A model generated the notes under the pieces. That model was not told where the DNA came from. It made no database searches and saw only the letters and a program-made list of their open reading frames with translations. From Paenibacillus paridis (GTDB lineage Bacteria > Bacillota > Bacilli > Paenibacillales > Paenibacillaceae), in assembly GCF_006345825.1 (NCBI RefSeq), contig NZ_VCIX01000076.1, forward strand, positions 45,980 to 109,979: a DNA stretch of 64,000 nucleotides, given 5' to 3'. Shown piece by piece: positions 10,207 to 18,416 of this stretch (the first letter of the stretch is position 1; every line of letters starts with the position of its first letter). Both the position numbers and the translations under genes were made by a program.

Positions 10207-10238
10207 AAAACCTTCAGCTAGTTCTGAAGGTTTTTTTA
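10207..10238 (+). terminator. Rho-independent terminator after the first sugar operon
   Basis: AAAACCTTCAG pairs with CTGAAGGTTTT around a short loop and is followed by a T run. Confidence 0.9.
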
Positions 10239-10260
10239 GATATCGTTAAGGGGGATATAA

Positions 10261-10815
10261 ATGTTAAAGAAGAATATTTATGTTGTGCGACATTGCAAAG
10301 CAGAAGGGCAGGAGCCTGAAGCTAGGCTTACTGATCTAGGTGTTATACAAGCAGAGGAGCTTACTGATGTTCTATTAAAAAAAGACATTCATTTCATTAT
10401 TTCAAGTCCTTTTCAAAGAGCACGCCATACGATAACACCGTTAGCTGAAAAACTCGGAATAGAAGTTGTTCTGGATGATAGATTGGCCGAGAGGGTCTTA
10501 TCAAACGAGAATCAACCGGATTGGCTTACCATGCTACGAAAGACATATGATGACTTAGACCTGTGTTATGAGGGTGGGGAGTCCAGTAACACGGCCATGA
10601 GCCGTGCTATTAGCGTAGTGAAGGAGTTGCTGGATAGCGAGTACCAGAATATCGTGCTCGTATCACACGGGAACCTAATCTCACTACTACTTAAGCATTT
10701 TGATGGCCAAATTGGCTTTAAGGAGTGGGAAGCATTATCTAATCCTGATCTTTTTCATCTTGCCTTCTCAGAGGATAAGCCTAATATTTACCGCATATGC
10801 CATTTTGGCAGTTGA
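10261..10815 (+). CDS. Histidine phosphatase family protein
   Basis: 184 residues of the phosphoglycerate-mutase-like superfamily. The catalytic N-terminal motif reads VVRHCKAE (RHG in most members, here RHC), followed by SSPFQRARHT and a second catalytic-type histidine in VSHGN near residue 140. ATG 10261 follows SD AAGGGGG. Substrate unknown; relatives range from sugar-phosphate to broad phosphomonoester phosphatases. It stands alone between two terminators or promoters. Confidence 0.85.
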   Translation: MLKKNIYVVRHCKAEGQEPEARLTDLGVIQAEELTDVLLKKDIHFIISSPFQRARHTITPLAEKLGIEVVLDDRLAERVLSNENQPDWLTMLRKTYDDLDLCYEGGESSNTAMSRAISVVKELLDSEYQNIVLVSHGNLISLLLKHFDGQIGFKEWEALSNPDLFHLAFSEDKPNIYRICHFGS

Positions 10816-10858
10816 TGAGCCTTTTAATGTGAAAGTGAAGCTTGGTCAGCTAATTAAC

Positions 10859-10888
10859 TTGATATCCTTCCGTTTGTGATATTATATT
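10859..10888 (+). promoter_or_regulatory. Candidate sigma-A promoter for the alkylation repair gene
   Basis: TTGATA (10859-10864) and TATATT (10883-10888) are separated by 18 bases and lie about 50 bases before the start of the next gene. Confidence 0.5.
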
Positions 10889-10941
10889 GTTGGAAAGAGA
10901 TGATAGTAGTAGGAGGTACCTCTGAAAGGACGTGTTGAGCA

Positions 10942-11649
10942 ATGAATGTAGATACGGTTATGCAGGAGCTTGAGGCTCTCGGCAAGGAACGGACCAAGAA
11001 AATATACGGATCCAATGGGGCGCATGAGCCGCTTTTTGGCGTGGCTACAGGTGCAATGAAGCCCATTGCAAAAAAAATCAAAAAAGACCAGCAGCTGGCT
11101 GAGCAGCTGTACGCCACAGGAAATTACGACGCCATGTATTTTGCAGGCGTCATTGCAGATCCAGATGCGATGAGTGAAGCGGATTTTGATCGATGGATAG
11201 ACGCGGCTTATTTTTTTATGCTGTCTGATTTTGTGGTAGCCGTCACGTTATCAGAAGCAGAGATTGCACAAGAGGTATCGGATAAATGGATCGCAAGCGG
11301 AGATGAACTTAAAATGTCTGCGGGTTGGAGCTGCTATTGCTGGTTGTTAGGCAACCGACCGGACAGTGAATTTTCCCAAGCCAAACTTTCGAACATGCTT
11401 GATTTGGTGGAAAATACGATTCATGATTCTCCTGAACGAACGAAATACGCCATGAATAATTTCATTTACACTGTGGGAGTATCCTATTTGCCGCTGCATG
11501 ATAAGGCTGTGGAAACCGCAAAGGCAGTGGGCCCGGTAGAAGTTAATAAGGACAAGCCCAAAAGCAAATGGATAAACGCCTCAGAAAATATCCAGACAGC
11601 AGTAGTGAAAAACCGGCTGGGGTTCAAACGCAAACATGTTAGGTGTTAA
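10942..11649 (+). CDS. DNA alkylation repair protein (AlkD-like HEAT repeat family)
   Basis: 235 residues matching the AlkC/AlkD-like family (PF08713): all-helical, with motifs such as GVATGAMKPIAKKI and NFIYTVGVSYLPLHDKA. Members bind and in some cases excise alkylated bases. This small variant is commonly annotated as an alkylation repair enzyme, but its activity is often untested. ATG 10942 is preceded by GAAAGGACG. It appears monocistronic. The C-terminus is rich in Lys/Arg. Confidence 0.8.
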   Translation: MNVDTVMQELEALGKERTKKIYGSNGAHEPLFGVATGAMKPIAKKIKKDQQLAEQLYATGNYDAMYFAGVIADPDAMSEADFDRWIDAAYFFMLSDFVVAVTLSEAEIAQEVSDKWIASGDELKMSAGWSCYCWLLGNRPDSEFSQAKLSNMLDLVENTIHDSPERTKYAMNNFIYTVGVSYLPLHDKAVETAKAVGPVEVNKDKPKSKWINASENIQTAVVKNRLGFKRKHVRC

Positions 11650-11820
11650 TTCATAGACGCGGCCAAGGGAGCCTATCTCATCATATGCAACCGTCACGAC
11701 ATGCCAGAAAATGCGTAAGGGGCCTATGGAAAACGCTGGCGCATTCAATGTATGAACAAAGAATAAGCGAGTCTGGAGAGCTGCACCCAGGGCAAAATGG
11801 TTCGCAGGCTCTTCAAAACT
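11650..11820 (+). pseudogene. Possible decayed coding remnant
   Basis: In the frame that continues directly after the stop of the preceding gene, the sequence reads protein-like (for example AKGAYLIICNRHDMPENA and GAYGKRWRIQCMNKE) but is broken by two TAA codons. I do not recognise the family. It may be a degraded gene end or chance. Confidence 0.2.
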
Positions 11821-11891
11821 CGTTATTGAGATATTAGAAGATGGACATTGAAATCCTTGTCTGCTATTATTTAACTATAAAAAACAGAACG

Positions 11892-11912
11892 TTGTTTTAT
11901 AATGTAAAACAA
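11892..11912. promoter_or_regulatory. Palindromic operator-like site 1 (TTGTTTTA-N5-TAAAACAA)
   Basis: Perfect 8-5-8 inverted repeat preceded by GAACG. An almost identical site lies 209 bp downstream at 12101-12121, and both stand upstream of the beta-xylosidase gene. The TTGTTT...AACAA core recalls operators of ROK-type xylose repressors (inference); no such repressor gene is in the window. Confidence 0.65.
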
Positions 11913-12100
11913 TTTCCGAGAAGTACTCAGAGAAGAAATAAGCCCGTAATTCAAGCACAGTATAGTTCCTTTAAAATATTTGACTTATTTGATAAGCATG
12001 GTACAAGAGTATGGAAAAGGCAACTTAGGCTATACAATTTAGTACGATATAGATCAAAGCGTACTGAAAGATGGGTCGTTTGCGCCACTATATAAGAACG

Positions 12101-12121
12101 TTGTTTTATATTATAAAACAA
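12101..12121. promoter_or_regulatory. Palindromic operator-like site 2 (TTGTTTTA-N5-TAAAACAA)
   Basis: Second perfect 8-5-8 inverted repeat, again preceded by GAACG, centred about 105 bp before the beta-xylosidase start. The 209-bp spacing between the sites is close to twenty helical turns, which would suit a repression loop (inference). Confidence 0.7.
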
Positions 12122-12167
12122 ATATGAGCAATGATGAAAGGTATTTGATAGTTCTATTTGGCCTTAT

Positions 12168-12181
12168 TTAAAGCGTATTCA
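12168..12181 (+). promoter_or_regulatory. Weak cre-like site before the beta-xylosidase gene
   Basis: TTAAAGCGTATTCA matches the CcpA cre pattern with two mismatches and lies just before the gene. Listed because carbon catabolite control is expected here, but the match alone is weak. Confidence 0.25.
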
Positions 12182-12216
12182 CGATGGTAAACAAAACAAT
12201 TAAGGGAGTGGAAAAT

Positions 12217-13788
12217 ATGATTAGCAATCCGATATTACGTGGGTTTCATCCTGATCCGTCAATCGTACGTGTAGGAGATGATTTTTATATTGCGACTTCG
12301 ACATTTGAATGGTTTCCTGGGGTACTCATTCATCATTCCAAAGATTTGGTGAATTGGCGTCCGCTTACCTCGATATTAACACAGTCCTCTCAATTGAATA
12401 TGGAGGGCAATATTAACTCGGGCGGTGCATGGGCGCCATGCCTAAGCTATCATGATGGCCTTTTCTATCTTATTTATACGGATGTAAAAAGTCGTATGGG
12501 GGCTTTCAAGGATACTCATAATTACATGGTGACGGCAAATGATATTTTGGGGCCCTGGTCAGAGCCTATTTATTTGAACAGCAGCGGTTTTGATCCTTCC
12601 TTGTTTCATGATGAGGATGGTCGGCAATGGCTCGTCAATATGATCTGGGATCATCGGAAAGCGAAAAACTCATTCGCCGGCATCATTCTTCAGGAATATT
12701 CGAAGGAAGAGAAAAAACTTGTCGGTCCTAAGAAAAATATTTTTCTAGGCACAGAGCTTAGACTTACAGAAGGGCCGCACTTATATAAACGGAATGGCTA
12801 TTATTACTTGCTGACCGCCGAAGGCGGAACACAATATGAACATGCGGTAACGATGGCGCGTTCACGGCATATCGACGGCCCCTATGAAGTTGATCCCGCG
12901 AATCCCATCTTGACGTCTGCGGGCAAGCCAGAGCTGGAGCTGCAGAAAGCAGGACATGCTTCGCTGGTAGAAACGCAAAACGGGGAATGGTATATGGTTC
13001 ATCTCGTTGGTCGCCCTGTGAAAGATAAGCTGTGCATGCTAGGCAGAGAAACCGCGATTCAGCGCTGTCATTGGACGAATGATGATTGGATTGCGATTGA
13101 TGGAGGAGGCAATTGGCCGCAATCTGTGGTGCAAGCGCCTCAATTGCCATTACATCCGTTCCCGGTTGAACCGGATGTAGACCACTTTGATAACGCGGAG
13201 CTTGGACTGCAATGGAACACCCTTCGCATACCCGCAAGTCCGGAGTGGTTATCCTTAACAGATAGACAAGGTTACTTGCGACTATGGGGTCAAGAATCTA
13301 TGAGCTCAACGCATCGCCAAAGTCTTGTCGCACGCCGGCAACAATCGATGTATTGTGAAGCGGAGACAGCGATGCAATACAATCCCGAGCATTATCAGCA
13401 AATGGCGGGATTGATTCTGTTCTACGATACGAATGATTATGTTTATTTACGTGTGACATTTCATGAGGAAATAGGGATTTGCATAGGCATTATTCAATCG
13501 ATAAATGGTGTTTATAATGAAGTACTGGAGCGGGATATCTCGGTTGGTGCTGGAACTTATCATTTGAAAGTTATAATTCAGAATGAGAAAGCTCAGTTTA
13601 TGTACGCGGTGGAGGACGGGGAATGGAACGCCATCGGACCTGAGCTTGATGTCAGTCATTTATCTGATGAATATGCGGATTATATCCGCTTTACAGGCAA
13701 TTTTATCGGTATGAGCGTTCAAGACTTGATAGGAGAACGTAAACATGCAGACTTCGATTATTTCCGTTATGTTGAGCATGATGTTTAG
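12217..13788 (+). CDS. Glycoside hydrolase family 43 beta-xylosidase (XynB-like)
   Basis: 523 residues. The GH43 five-bladed propeller has the three catalytic carboxylates: general base D13 (GFHPDPSI), modulator D126 (SGFDPSLF) and general acid E185 (LTEGPHLY). A C-terminal beta-sandwich (about residue 330 on) is typical of the GH43 subgroup that contains XynB and SXA. There is no signal peptide, so it acts in the cytosol on imported xylo-oligosaccharides, releasing xylose (arabinofuranosidase side activity is common in the group). ATG 12217 follows SD AAGGGAG; an upstream ATG at 12184 has none. The importer and sensors downstream fit xylan or arabinoxylan use. Confidence 0.93.
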   Translation: MISNPILRGFHPDPSIVRVGDDFYIATSTFEWFPGVLIHHSKDLVNWRPLTSILTQSSQLNMEGNINSGGAWAPCLSYHDGLFYLIYTDVKSRMGAFKDTHNYMVTANDILGPWSEPIYLNSSGFDPSLFHDEDGRQWLVNMIWDHRKAKNSFAGIILQEYSKEEKKLVGPKKNIFLGTELRLTEGPHLYKRNGYYYLLTAEGGTQYEHAVTMARSRHIDGPYEVDPANPILTSAGKPELELQKAGHASLVETQNGEWYMVHLVGRPVKDKLCMLGRETAIQRCHWTNDDWIAIDGGGNWPQSVVQAPQLPLHPFPVEPDVDHFDNAELGLQWNTLRIPASPEWLSLTDRQGYLRLWGQESMSSTHRQSLVARRQQSMYCEAETAMQYNPEHYQQMAGLILFYDTNDYVYLRVTFHEEIGICIGIIQSINGVYNEVLERDISVGAGTYHLKVIIQNEKAQFMYAVEDGEWNAIGPELDVSHLSDEYADYIRFTGNFIGMSVQDLIGERKHADFDYFRYVEHDV

Positions 13789-13836
13789 TCAATGGATCAT
13801 CAATAAAAGAGGACAATGAGCATTGCCTTTGAAACG

Positions 13837-13862
13837 ACCCATAACTTTGTTATGGGTTTTTA
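13837..13862 (+). terminator. Rho-independent terminator after the beta-xylosidase gene
   Basis: ACCCATAAC and GTTATGGGT form a nine-pair stem with a TTT loop and a following T run. Confidence 0.88.
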
Positions 13863-13897
13863 TGTAAAATCATTCACCCATGGGAGATCGTGCTGAT

Positions 13898-15703
13898 ATG
13901 AACAATGCGGCAAATTTTTTAAGTCGTTCCCTAACGGGAAAAACCATCATACGTACGATTATGTTTTCTTATTTATTGGTCAACATTTTGCTCTTATTAC
14001 TGCTTGGACTGTTATCTGTTCGAGACTCAACGACGAGCCTTACCAAGGAAATCACTCAATCGAGCTATAAAATGATGGAGCAAGCGGCGCGCGGGTTCAG
14101 CTTCAATCTGGAAGAGGCTACTCGTCCACTCGTTCTTCTGGCGAGTCACTACTCGCTTGGCGCCATGATGAATCCGGGCAAGGAAATGGATGTTGAAAGA
14201 CGCATCCAGCATGAGAGAAATATAGCGGACGTCGCCTTTGGTGTATCTTCCTTGCAATCACTGGTTAGCGATATTTTAATATTGGGGGAAAACGGCTATG
14301 TAAATAACCTGGATGGAAGAAAATCACTCCGATGGAATTATCTTTTTATCGAGCAAGATTGGTTTAAGCAGGCGATTTCGGGAACTCCGAACAAAGGCTT
14401 TATTACGCTTGGGCTCCACAAGCAGGATTACTATCTGGAAAATAATATTTCAAAATATAACCGACCGACGCTATCCATCGCCTTACCGGTCAAGGATTAC
14501 GCCCGTGAGCCGATTGGAGCTGTCATCGCTAATTTGGATTTAGACAAAATTAACGGCATGTTCGAGTTTACGTCGTATCAAAATAATGAAAGCATATTTA
14601 TGATTGATACTCAGCAGACAATCATCGTTCATAAAGATATTGCGGCCATCGGTACAAAGCTCGACTTCGCAGGTATTGAGCTTATTTATGCCAGCGACTC
14701 TGGAAGCATAGTAACGGAACTGGACGGGAAGGAGACGCTTGTTATCTTTCATCCTACTGCTGTTCAGGGCTGGAGAATGATCTCGACGATTCCGATGTCT
14801 GTCATCAGTGGACAGGCAGACTCGCTGAAATCTAATCTAATTGGTTTTATTTATCTTTGTTTGCTGCTTAACCTTCTCATTTCCATATTGATTACCGTTC
14901 GAATCTCCCGACCGTTCGGACGATTGCTTTTCACATTGGATAAAATCGGGGGAGACAGTACGTATGTTAAGACGAATAACTATAAATATCGCGAACTAAA
15001 CCTGATAGGCAACAAATTTAAAGAGCTAGTGATCCGAATCGAAACGCTGGTCAAACAGAACTATCAATCAGAAATTGCATTAAAAGAGGTAGAGCTCAAA
15101 ACGCTGCAATCGCAAATTAATCCGCATTTTCTCTTCAATACGCTGCAACTGCTGCAAACCGAGATTGTATGCGGCAGTACGGAGGATTCCAACCAATTGG
15201 TATTGTCGCTGAGCAGTCTTCTGCGGTACTCAATGAAACAATCGGAAGAAATGGTGGAGCTGGAGCAGGAAGTTCAGAATGTCAGAGACTATTTGTATAT
15301 ATTGAATAAAAAATATGATGATCGAATTGATATCGAGTTTTGCATACCGGATCAGTCGATTTTAAAACATGGAACGATTAAGTTAATTTTGCAGCCGCTC
15401 GTTGAAAATGTAGTTCTCCACGGATTTGGCGAAAACCCGCAGTCGGCTAAAATGACAATCAGTGTTGTGGCAGTCAAAAAAGGGATCATGATCGCAATCC
15501 GAGATAATGGCAGAGGAATAGAGAAAAGCCGATGCGAAAAATTGGCTCGACAATTAGGCATGCGGGATTTTAAACCGGACGGTATTGGCTTATATAACGT
15601 CAATCAGCGTATCCGGTTGAAGTTCGGCTCTAATTACGGATTGAAGCTCAGAAGCAAAGAAGGGGTTTATACCACGGTTTATGTCGTTTTGCCAAAGGCT
15701 TGA
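13898..15703 (+). CDS. Sensor histidine kinase, YesM type
   Basis: 601 residues: transmembrane helix about 17-40, extracellular dCache-like region about 45-305, second helix around 310-330, a HAMP-like linker, His_kinase domain with SQINPHFLFNT, and HATPase with LVENVVLHGF. ATG 13898 follows GGGAGA at 13882-13887; the in-frame ATG 13880 lacks an SD. The regulator gene follows after a 24-base gap and the receptor of the second importer after that. It probably detects xylo-oligosaccharide availability (inference from neighbours). Confidence 0.92.
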   Translation: MNNAANFLSRSLTGKTIIRTIMFSYLLVNILLLLLLGLLSVRDSTTSLTKEITQSSYKMMEQAARGFSFNLEEATRPLVLLASHYSLGAMMNPGKEMDVERRIQHERNIADVAFGVSSLQSLVSDILILGENGYVNNLDGRKSLRWNYLFIEQDWFKQAISGTPNKGFITLGLHKQDYYLENNISKYNRPTLSIALPVKDYAREPIGAVIANLDLDKINGMFEFTSYQNNESIFMIDTQQTIIVHKDIAAIGTKLDFAGIELIYASDSGSIVTELDGKETLVIFHPTAVQGWRMISTIPMSVISGQADSLKSNLIGFIYLCLLLNLLISILITVRISRPFGRLLFTLDKIGGDSTYVKTNNYKYRELNLIGNKFKELVIRIETLVKQNYQSEIALKEVELKTLQSQINPHFLFNTLQLLQTEIVCGSTEDSNQLVLSLSSLLRYSMKQSEEMVELEQEVQNVRDYLYILNKKYDDRIDIEFCIPDQSILKHGTIKLILQPLVENVVLHGFGENPQSAKMTISVVAVKKGIMIAIRDNGRGIEKSRCEKLARQLGMRDFKPDGIGLYNVNQRIRLKFGSNYGLKLRSKEGVYTTVYVVLPKA

Positions 15704-15727
15704 AATCATTAGGTGGAGGTGATGAGC

Positions 15728-16870
15728 GTGAAGATGCTTATCGTGGATGATCAAATATCATTGCATCGCTATTTGGATAAGGTAATCAGTTGGAGCGAAA
15801 TGGGGTTTACGCAAGTACAGCATGTTTATGACGGCGTGGAAGCGGCCCGAATGGTCGATACCTTTCGTCCGGATATGATGATCATGGATATTCATATGCC
15901 GTTATTGAACGGAATCGATTCGATGAAGCGGATGCAGCAGTCGGGTCATTTACCGCGGACCATTATTCTGAGCGCTTATGATCAATTTGAATACGCAAGA
16001 GACGCGCTCCGGCTGCAGGTTTCCCATTACTTGCTAAAGCCGGTCGATGCTGATCAGCTTAGAGATGTTTTGGTGGAGCTGATTCAAGAGTCCGCAGCGG
16101 CTGGACGGCAATCGATTCGTAATGAACTAAATCAGACGATCTATTCCGGCTCGATAGAAGCAGAATCGTTGTCCATCGTCCGGAAAGGACTTGAATTTCT
16201 CTCGGTGGACCGATTTGCAATTTTGACCTTTGTGGATGGCTTGCCTTCAGAGACCGACTATTCTTGCTGGCTGCAAGAACAAGTGGACAATAAAATTAGC
16301 TGTGTGATTTGTTGCAAAAATAAAAAGGAAATGGTGGTGCTTGTTGGCGGGGGAGACGATTTAACGAGCAGCCAATTGCGAGAATTTCGCGAGTTTGTGC
16401 TAGAAAAAGCGTCAGTCCTATCACCCAACCAACAGTGGTCAGTTGGAATCAGCACGATTGCCCAGGATGCCGCATCCCTGCCGCAGTTAATTGCGGAAAG
16501 CGCGCAAGATATAGGGGGGCCTGCCGAAACCGGTTCCAAGCTGAGGGATGCGATGCTGCGGATTAAACCGTATGTAGATAGAAGCTACCAAGAGGATTTA
16601 ACATTACAATCTGTATCAGGGAGGTTCGACATTGACAAGTATCAGTTAAGCCGGGCGTTTAAGCAGGAATTCGGCGTAAATTATTGGTCTTATGTGATCA
16701 AGGTGCGGATGGAGAAAGCTGCTCAACTGCTTGTCGGAACGAGCTGGAAGAACAGCCGTATAGCAGAGCATACCGGCTTTTTGGACGAGAGCCACTTCAG
16801 CCGTGTCTTCAAAAAATATTATGGCATGACGCCTAAAGAATATCGTTCTTCACCAGCTCACACCGATTGA
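15728..16870 (+). CDS. AraC-family response regulator, YesN type
   Basis: 380 residues: receiver with D7/D8 and phospho-acceptor D54 in MIMDIHMP, a shortened central region, and AraC helix-turn-helix pair in the last 100 residues. GTG 15728 is eight bases after SD GGAGG (15715-15719). In-frame ATG 15734 and earlier codons are spaced less well. Shorter than the regulator at 8565 because the middle region is reduced. Likely controls the importer at 17001-20122 and perhaps the beta-xylosidase. Confidence 0.92.
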   Translation: MKMLIVDDQISLHRYLDKVISWSEMGFTQVQHVYDGVEAARMVDTFRPDMMIMDIHMPLLNGIDSMKRMQQSGHLPRTIILSAYDQFEYARDALRLQVSHYLLKPVDADQLRDVLVELIQESAAAGRQSIRNELNQTIYSGSIEAESLSIVRKGLEFLSVDRFAILTFVDGLPSETDYSCWLQEQVDNKISCVICCKNKKEMVVLVGGGDDLTSSQLREFREFVLEKASVLSPNQQWSVGISTIAQDAASLPQLIAESAQDIGGPAETGSKLRDAMLRIKPYVDRSYQEDLTLQSVSGRFDIDKYQLSRAFKQEFGVNYWSYVIKVRMEKAAQLLVGTSWKNSRIAEHTGFLDESHFSRVFKKYYGMTPKEYRSSPAHTD

Positions 16871-16922
16871 TCATTCATGCAGCAAGCGCAACAATTGACA
16901 ATAAACCATGCAATAATTTGAA

Positions 16923-16951
16923 TTCAGATTCGAAGTAGTTCTTACTATACT
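16923..16951 (+). promoter_or_regulatory. Candidate promoter of the second sugar importer
   Basis: TATACT at 16946-16951 forms a fair -10 box, with only a poor -35 (TTCAGA at 16923-16928, 17-base gap). This is consistent with activation by the AraC-type regulator encoded just upstream. Confidence 0.4.
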
Positions 16952-16956
16952 AGTAT

Positions 16957-16970
16957 TGTAAGTGCTTACA
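16957..16970. promoter_or_regulatory. cre-like palindrome (CcpA catabolite repression site)
   Basis: TGTAAGTGCTTACA differs by one central base from the optimal cre palindrome TGTAAGCGCTTACA. It starts five bases after the -10 box, where bound CcpA would block initiation. Another regulator could also use such a palindrome. Confidence 0.65.
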
Positions 16971-17000
16971 TTAAACCAGATAACTAGGGGGTTAGTTAAC

Positions 17001-18284
17001 ATGAAGAAAAAGTCTTTGTTGCTTTTAATTACCATTATTTGTTTGTCAGTCATGCTAGCTGCATGTAGCCAATCCAATAATGGGGGCAAGAAAAACGAGG
17101 GTTCCACAGGTGGAGATGCGCCTAAATCAGTCAAGCTCAGCATTCTGGCCTGGAACAATGAAAAAGAGATGAAACCCGTGTTAGACGGCTTTAAGAAGAA
17201 ATATCCACATATTTCATTCGACTTTCAATTTGCTCCGCCTGTAACAGATTATATTGCCAAATTGCAAACGATGCTGTTGTCGGATACGGCCCCGGATCTA
17301 TTCATCATCGCCGCGGAAAACCGCAATGAAATCATTAACGGAGGCTACGCTCTTGATTTGACCGACGAACCGTTCATGTCCGTTATGCTCGACAGCAACA
17401 AGCCGATGCTGAGCAAGGATGGAAGAACATACGCCTTTTCGCAAACGGGATGGGCAGGCGGCTTGTTTTATAACAAGCAATTGTTCCAAAAGGCCGGCAT
17501 CAATACATTGCCAGAAACGTGGGATGAATTCGTCCAAGCCTGCTTGAAGTTAAAGGAAGCCGGCATCCTTCCCCTATATGACAGAATGCATGATATCACG
17601 ATCATTCATTCCGCTATGTTCGGCAGCAATGTATTAACGAAGGATCCATCGTTCGACGAAAAGCTGTTTAATGGCGAAGCGACCTTTGCCGAAGGCTGGA
17701 CGGAAGTGTTGACGATGTGGAAGGAAGGGCTGATCGACAACAAAATATTAACACCGGATATGATTGGAATGACGAGTGACCAAGTCATGAATGAGTTTGC
17801 CCTGGGCAATGTAGCCATGTTCCCTGGCGGTCCTTGGAACATCAGTACGATTGAGGCAACTAACCCTGATATCGAATTCGAAATCATGGCTATTCCAGGA
17901 AAAGAACCAGGCAACAAATATTTTAACGGGGCACCTGGCGTAGGCTTCGCGGTTAATAACAAAACGAAAAATAAGGAAGAAGCGCTGCTATTTCTCGATT
18001 ATTTATCAACACAGGAAGGTTTGAAGCAATTTGAGGAAGGCACGGGCGGAATCATTACAGCTCACGGCTATGAAACCAAAGTACATCCGGCGTATGAGCC
18101 GGCTTATAAAGACGGCTTGATGGCAGGACGTATTTACTTGCCAATGGTATCGTGGGGTAGACATCAGGAAGCGCTGCGCAACCAATTCCTTGTAGGGTTA
18201 CAGGATATAGCGGTAAACAAAATAACCCCTGAGCAGGCAACCGCTGCACTGGATAAGAAACTGAGAGAAATGGATAATAAATAA
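17001..18284 (+). CDS. Extracellular solute-binding lipoprotein of CUT1 sugar importer
   Basis: 427 residues, lipoprotein signal with lipobox LAAC at about residue 24, then a family-1 solute-binding fold (motifs LSILAWNNE, FPGGPWNIST, FNGAPGVGFAVN). ATG 17001 follows AGGGGG at 16986-16991; an in-frame GTG at 16962 falls in the cre-like site and is rejected. Length matches the MalE/xylo-oligosaccharide receptor class rather than the long LplA class. Ligand inferred as xylo-oligosaccharide from the beta-xylosidase nearby. Confidence 0.92.
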   Translation: MKKKSLLLLITIICLSVMLAACSQSNNGGKKNEGSTGGDAPKSVKLSILAWNNEKEMKPVLDGFKKKYPHISFDFQFAPPVTDYIAKLQTMLLSDTAPDLFIIAAENRNEIINGGYALDLTDEPFMSVMLDSNKPMLSKDGRTYAFSQTGWAGGLFYNKQLFQKAGINTLPETWDEFVQACLKLKEAGILPLYDRMHDITIIHSAMFGSNVLTKDPSFDEKLFNGEATFAEGWTEVLTMWKEGLIDNKILTPDMIGMTSDQVMNEFALGNVAMFPGGPWNISTIEATNPDIEFEIMAIPGKEPGNKYFNGAPGVGFAVNNKTKNKEEALLFLDYLSTQEGLKQFEEGTGGIITAHGYETKVHPAYEPAYKDGLMAGRIYLPMVSWGRHQEALRNQFLVGLQDIAVNKITPEQATAALDKKLREMDNK

Positions 18285-18301
18285 GCTGATTTAGGTCATG
18301 T

Positions 18302-18330
18302 AGAGGGCAGAGGTAATCCTGCTGCCCTCT
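18302..18330 (+). promoter_or_regulatory. Intercistronic hairpin between receptor and permeases
   Basis: AGAGGGCAG pairs with CTGCCCTCT around an eleven-base loop. It is not followed by a T run, so it is probably a 3' mRNA-protecting or processing hairpin that raises receptor over permease expression. Confidence 0.6.
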
Positions 18331-18416
18331 TATCGATGAAAAACCGATTTATCCATGCCAATCCGTTGCTTCCAACACAGTTATCATGAAATAAAAGTCA
18401 TATTAGGAGGCAAATT

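Noticed and set aside
11841..12095. 84-codon plus-strand frame before the beta-xylosidase
   Set aside because: No SD, unusual composition, and it overlaps the operator-like palindromes.
12764..13237. 157-codon frame on the minus strand
   Set aside because: It lies wholly inside the well-supported GH43 beta-xylosidase gene and has no family resemblance.
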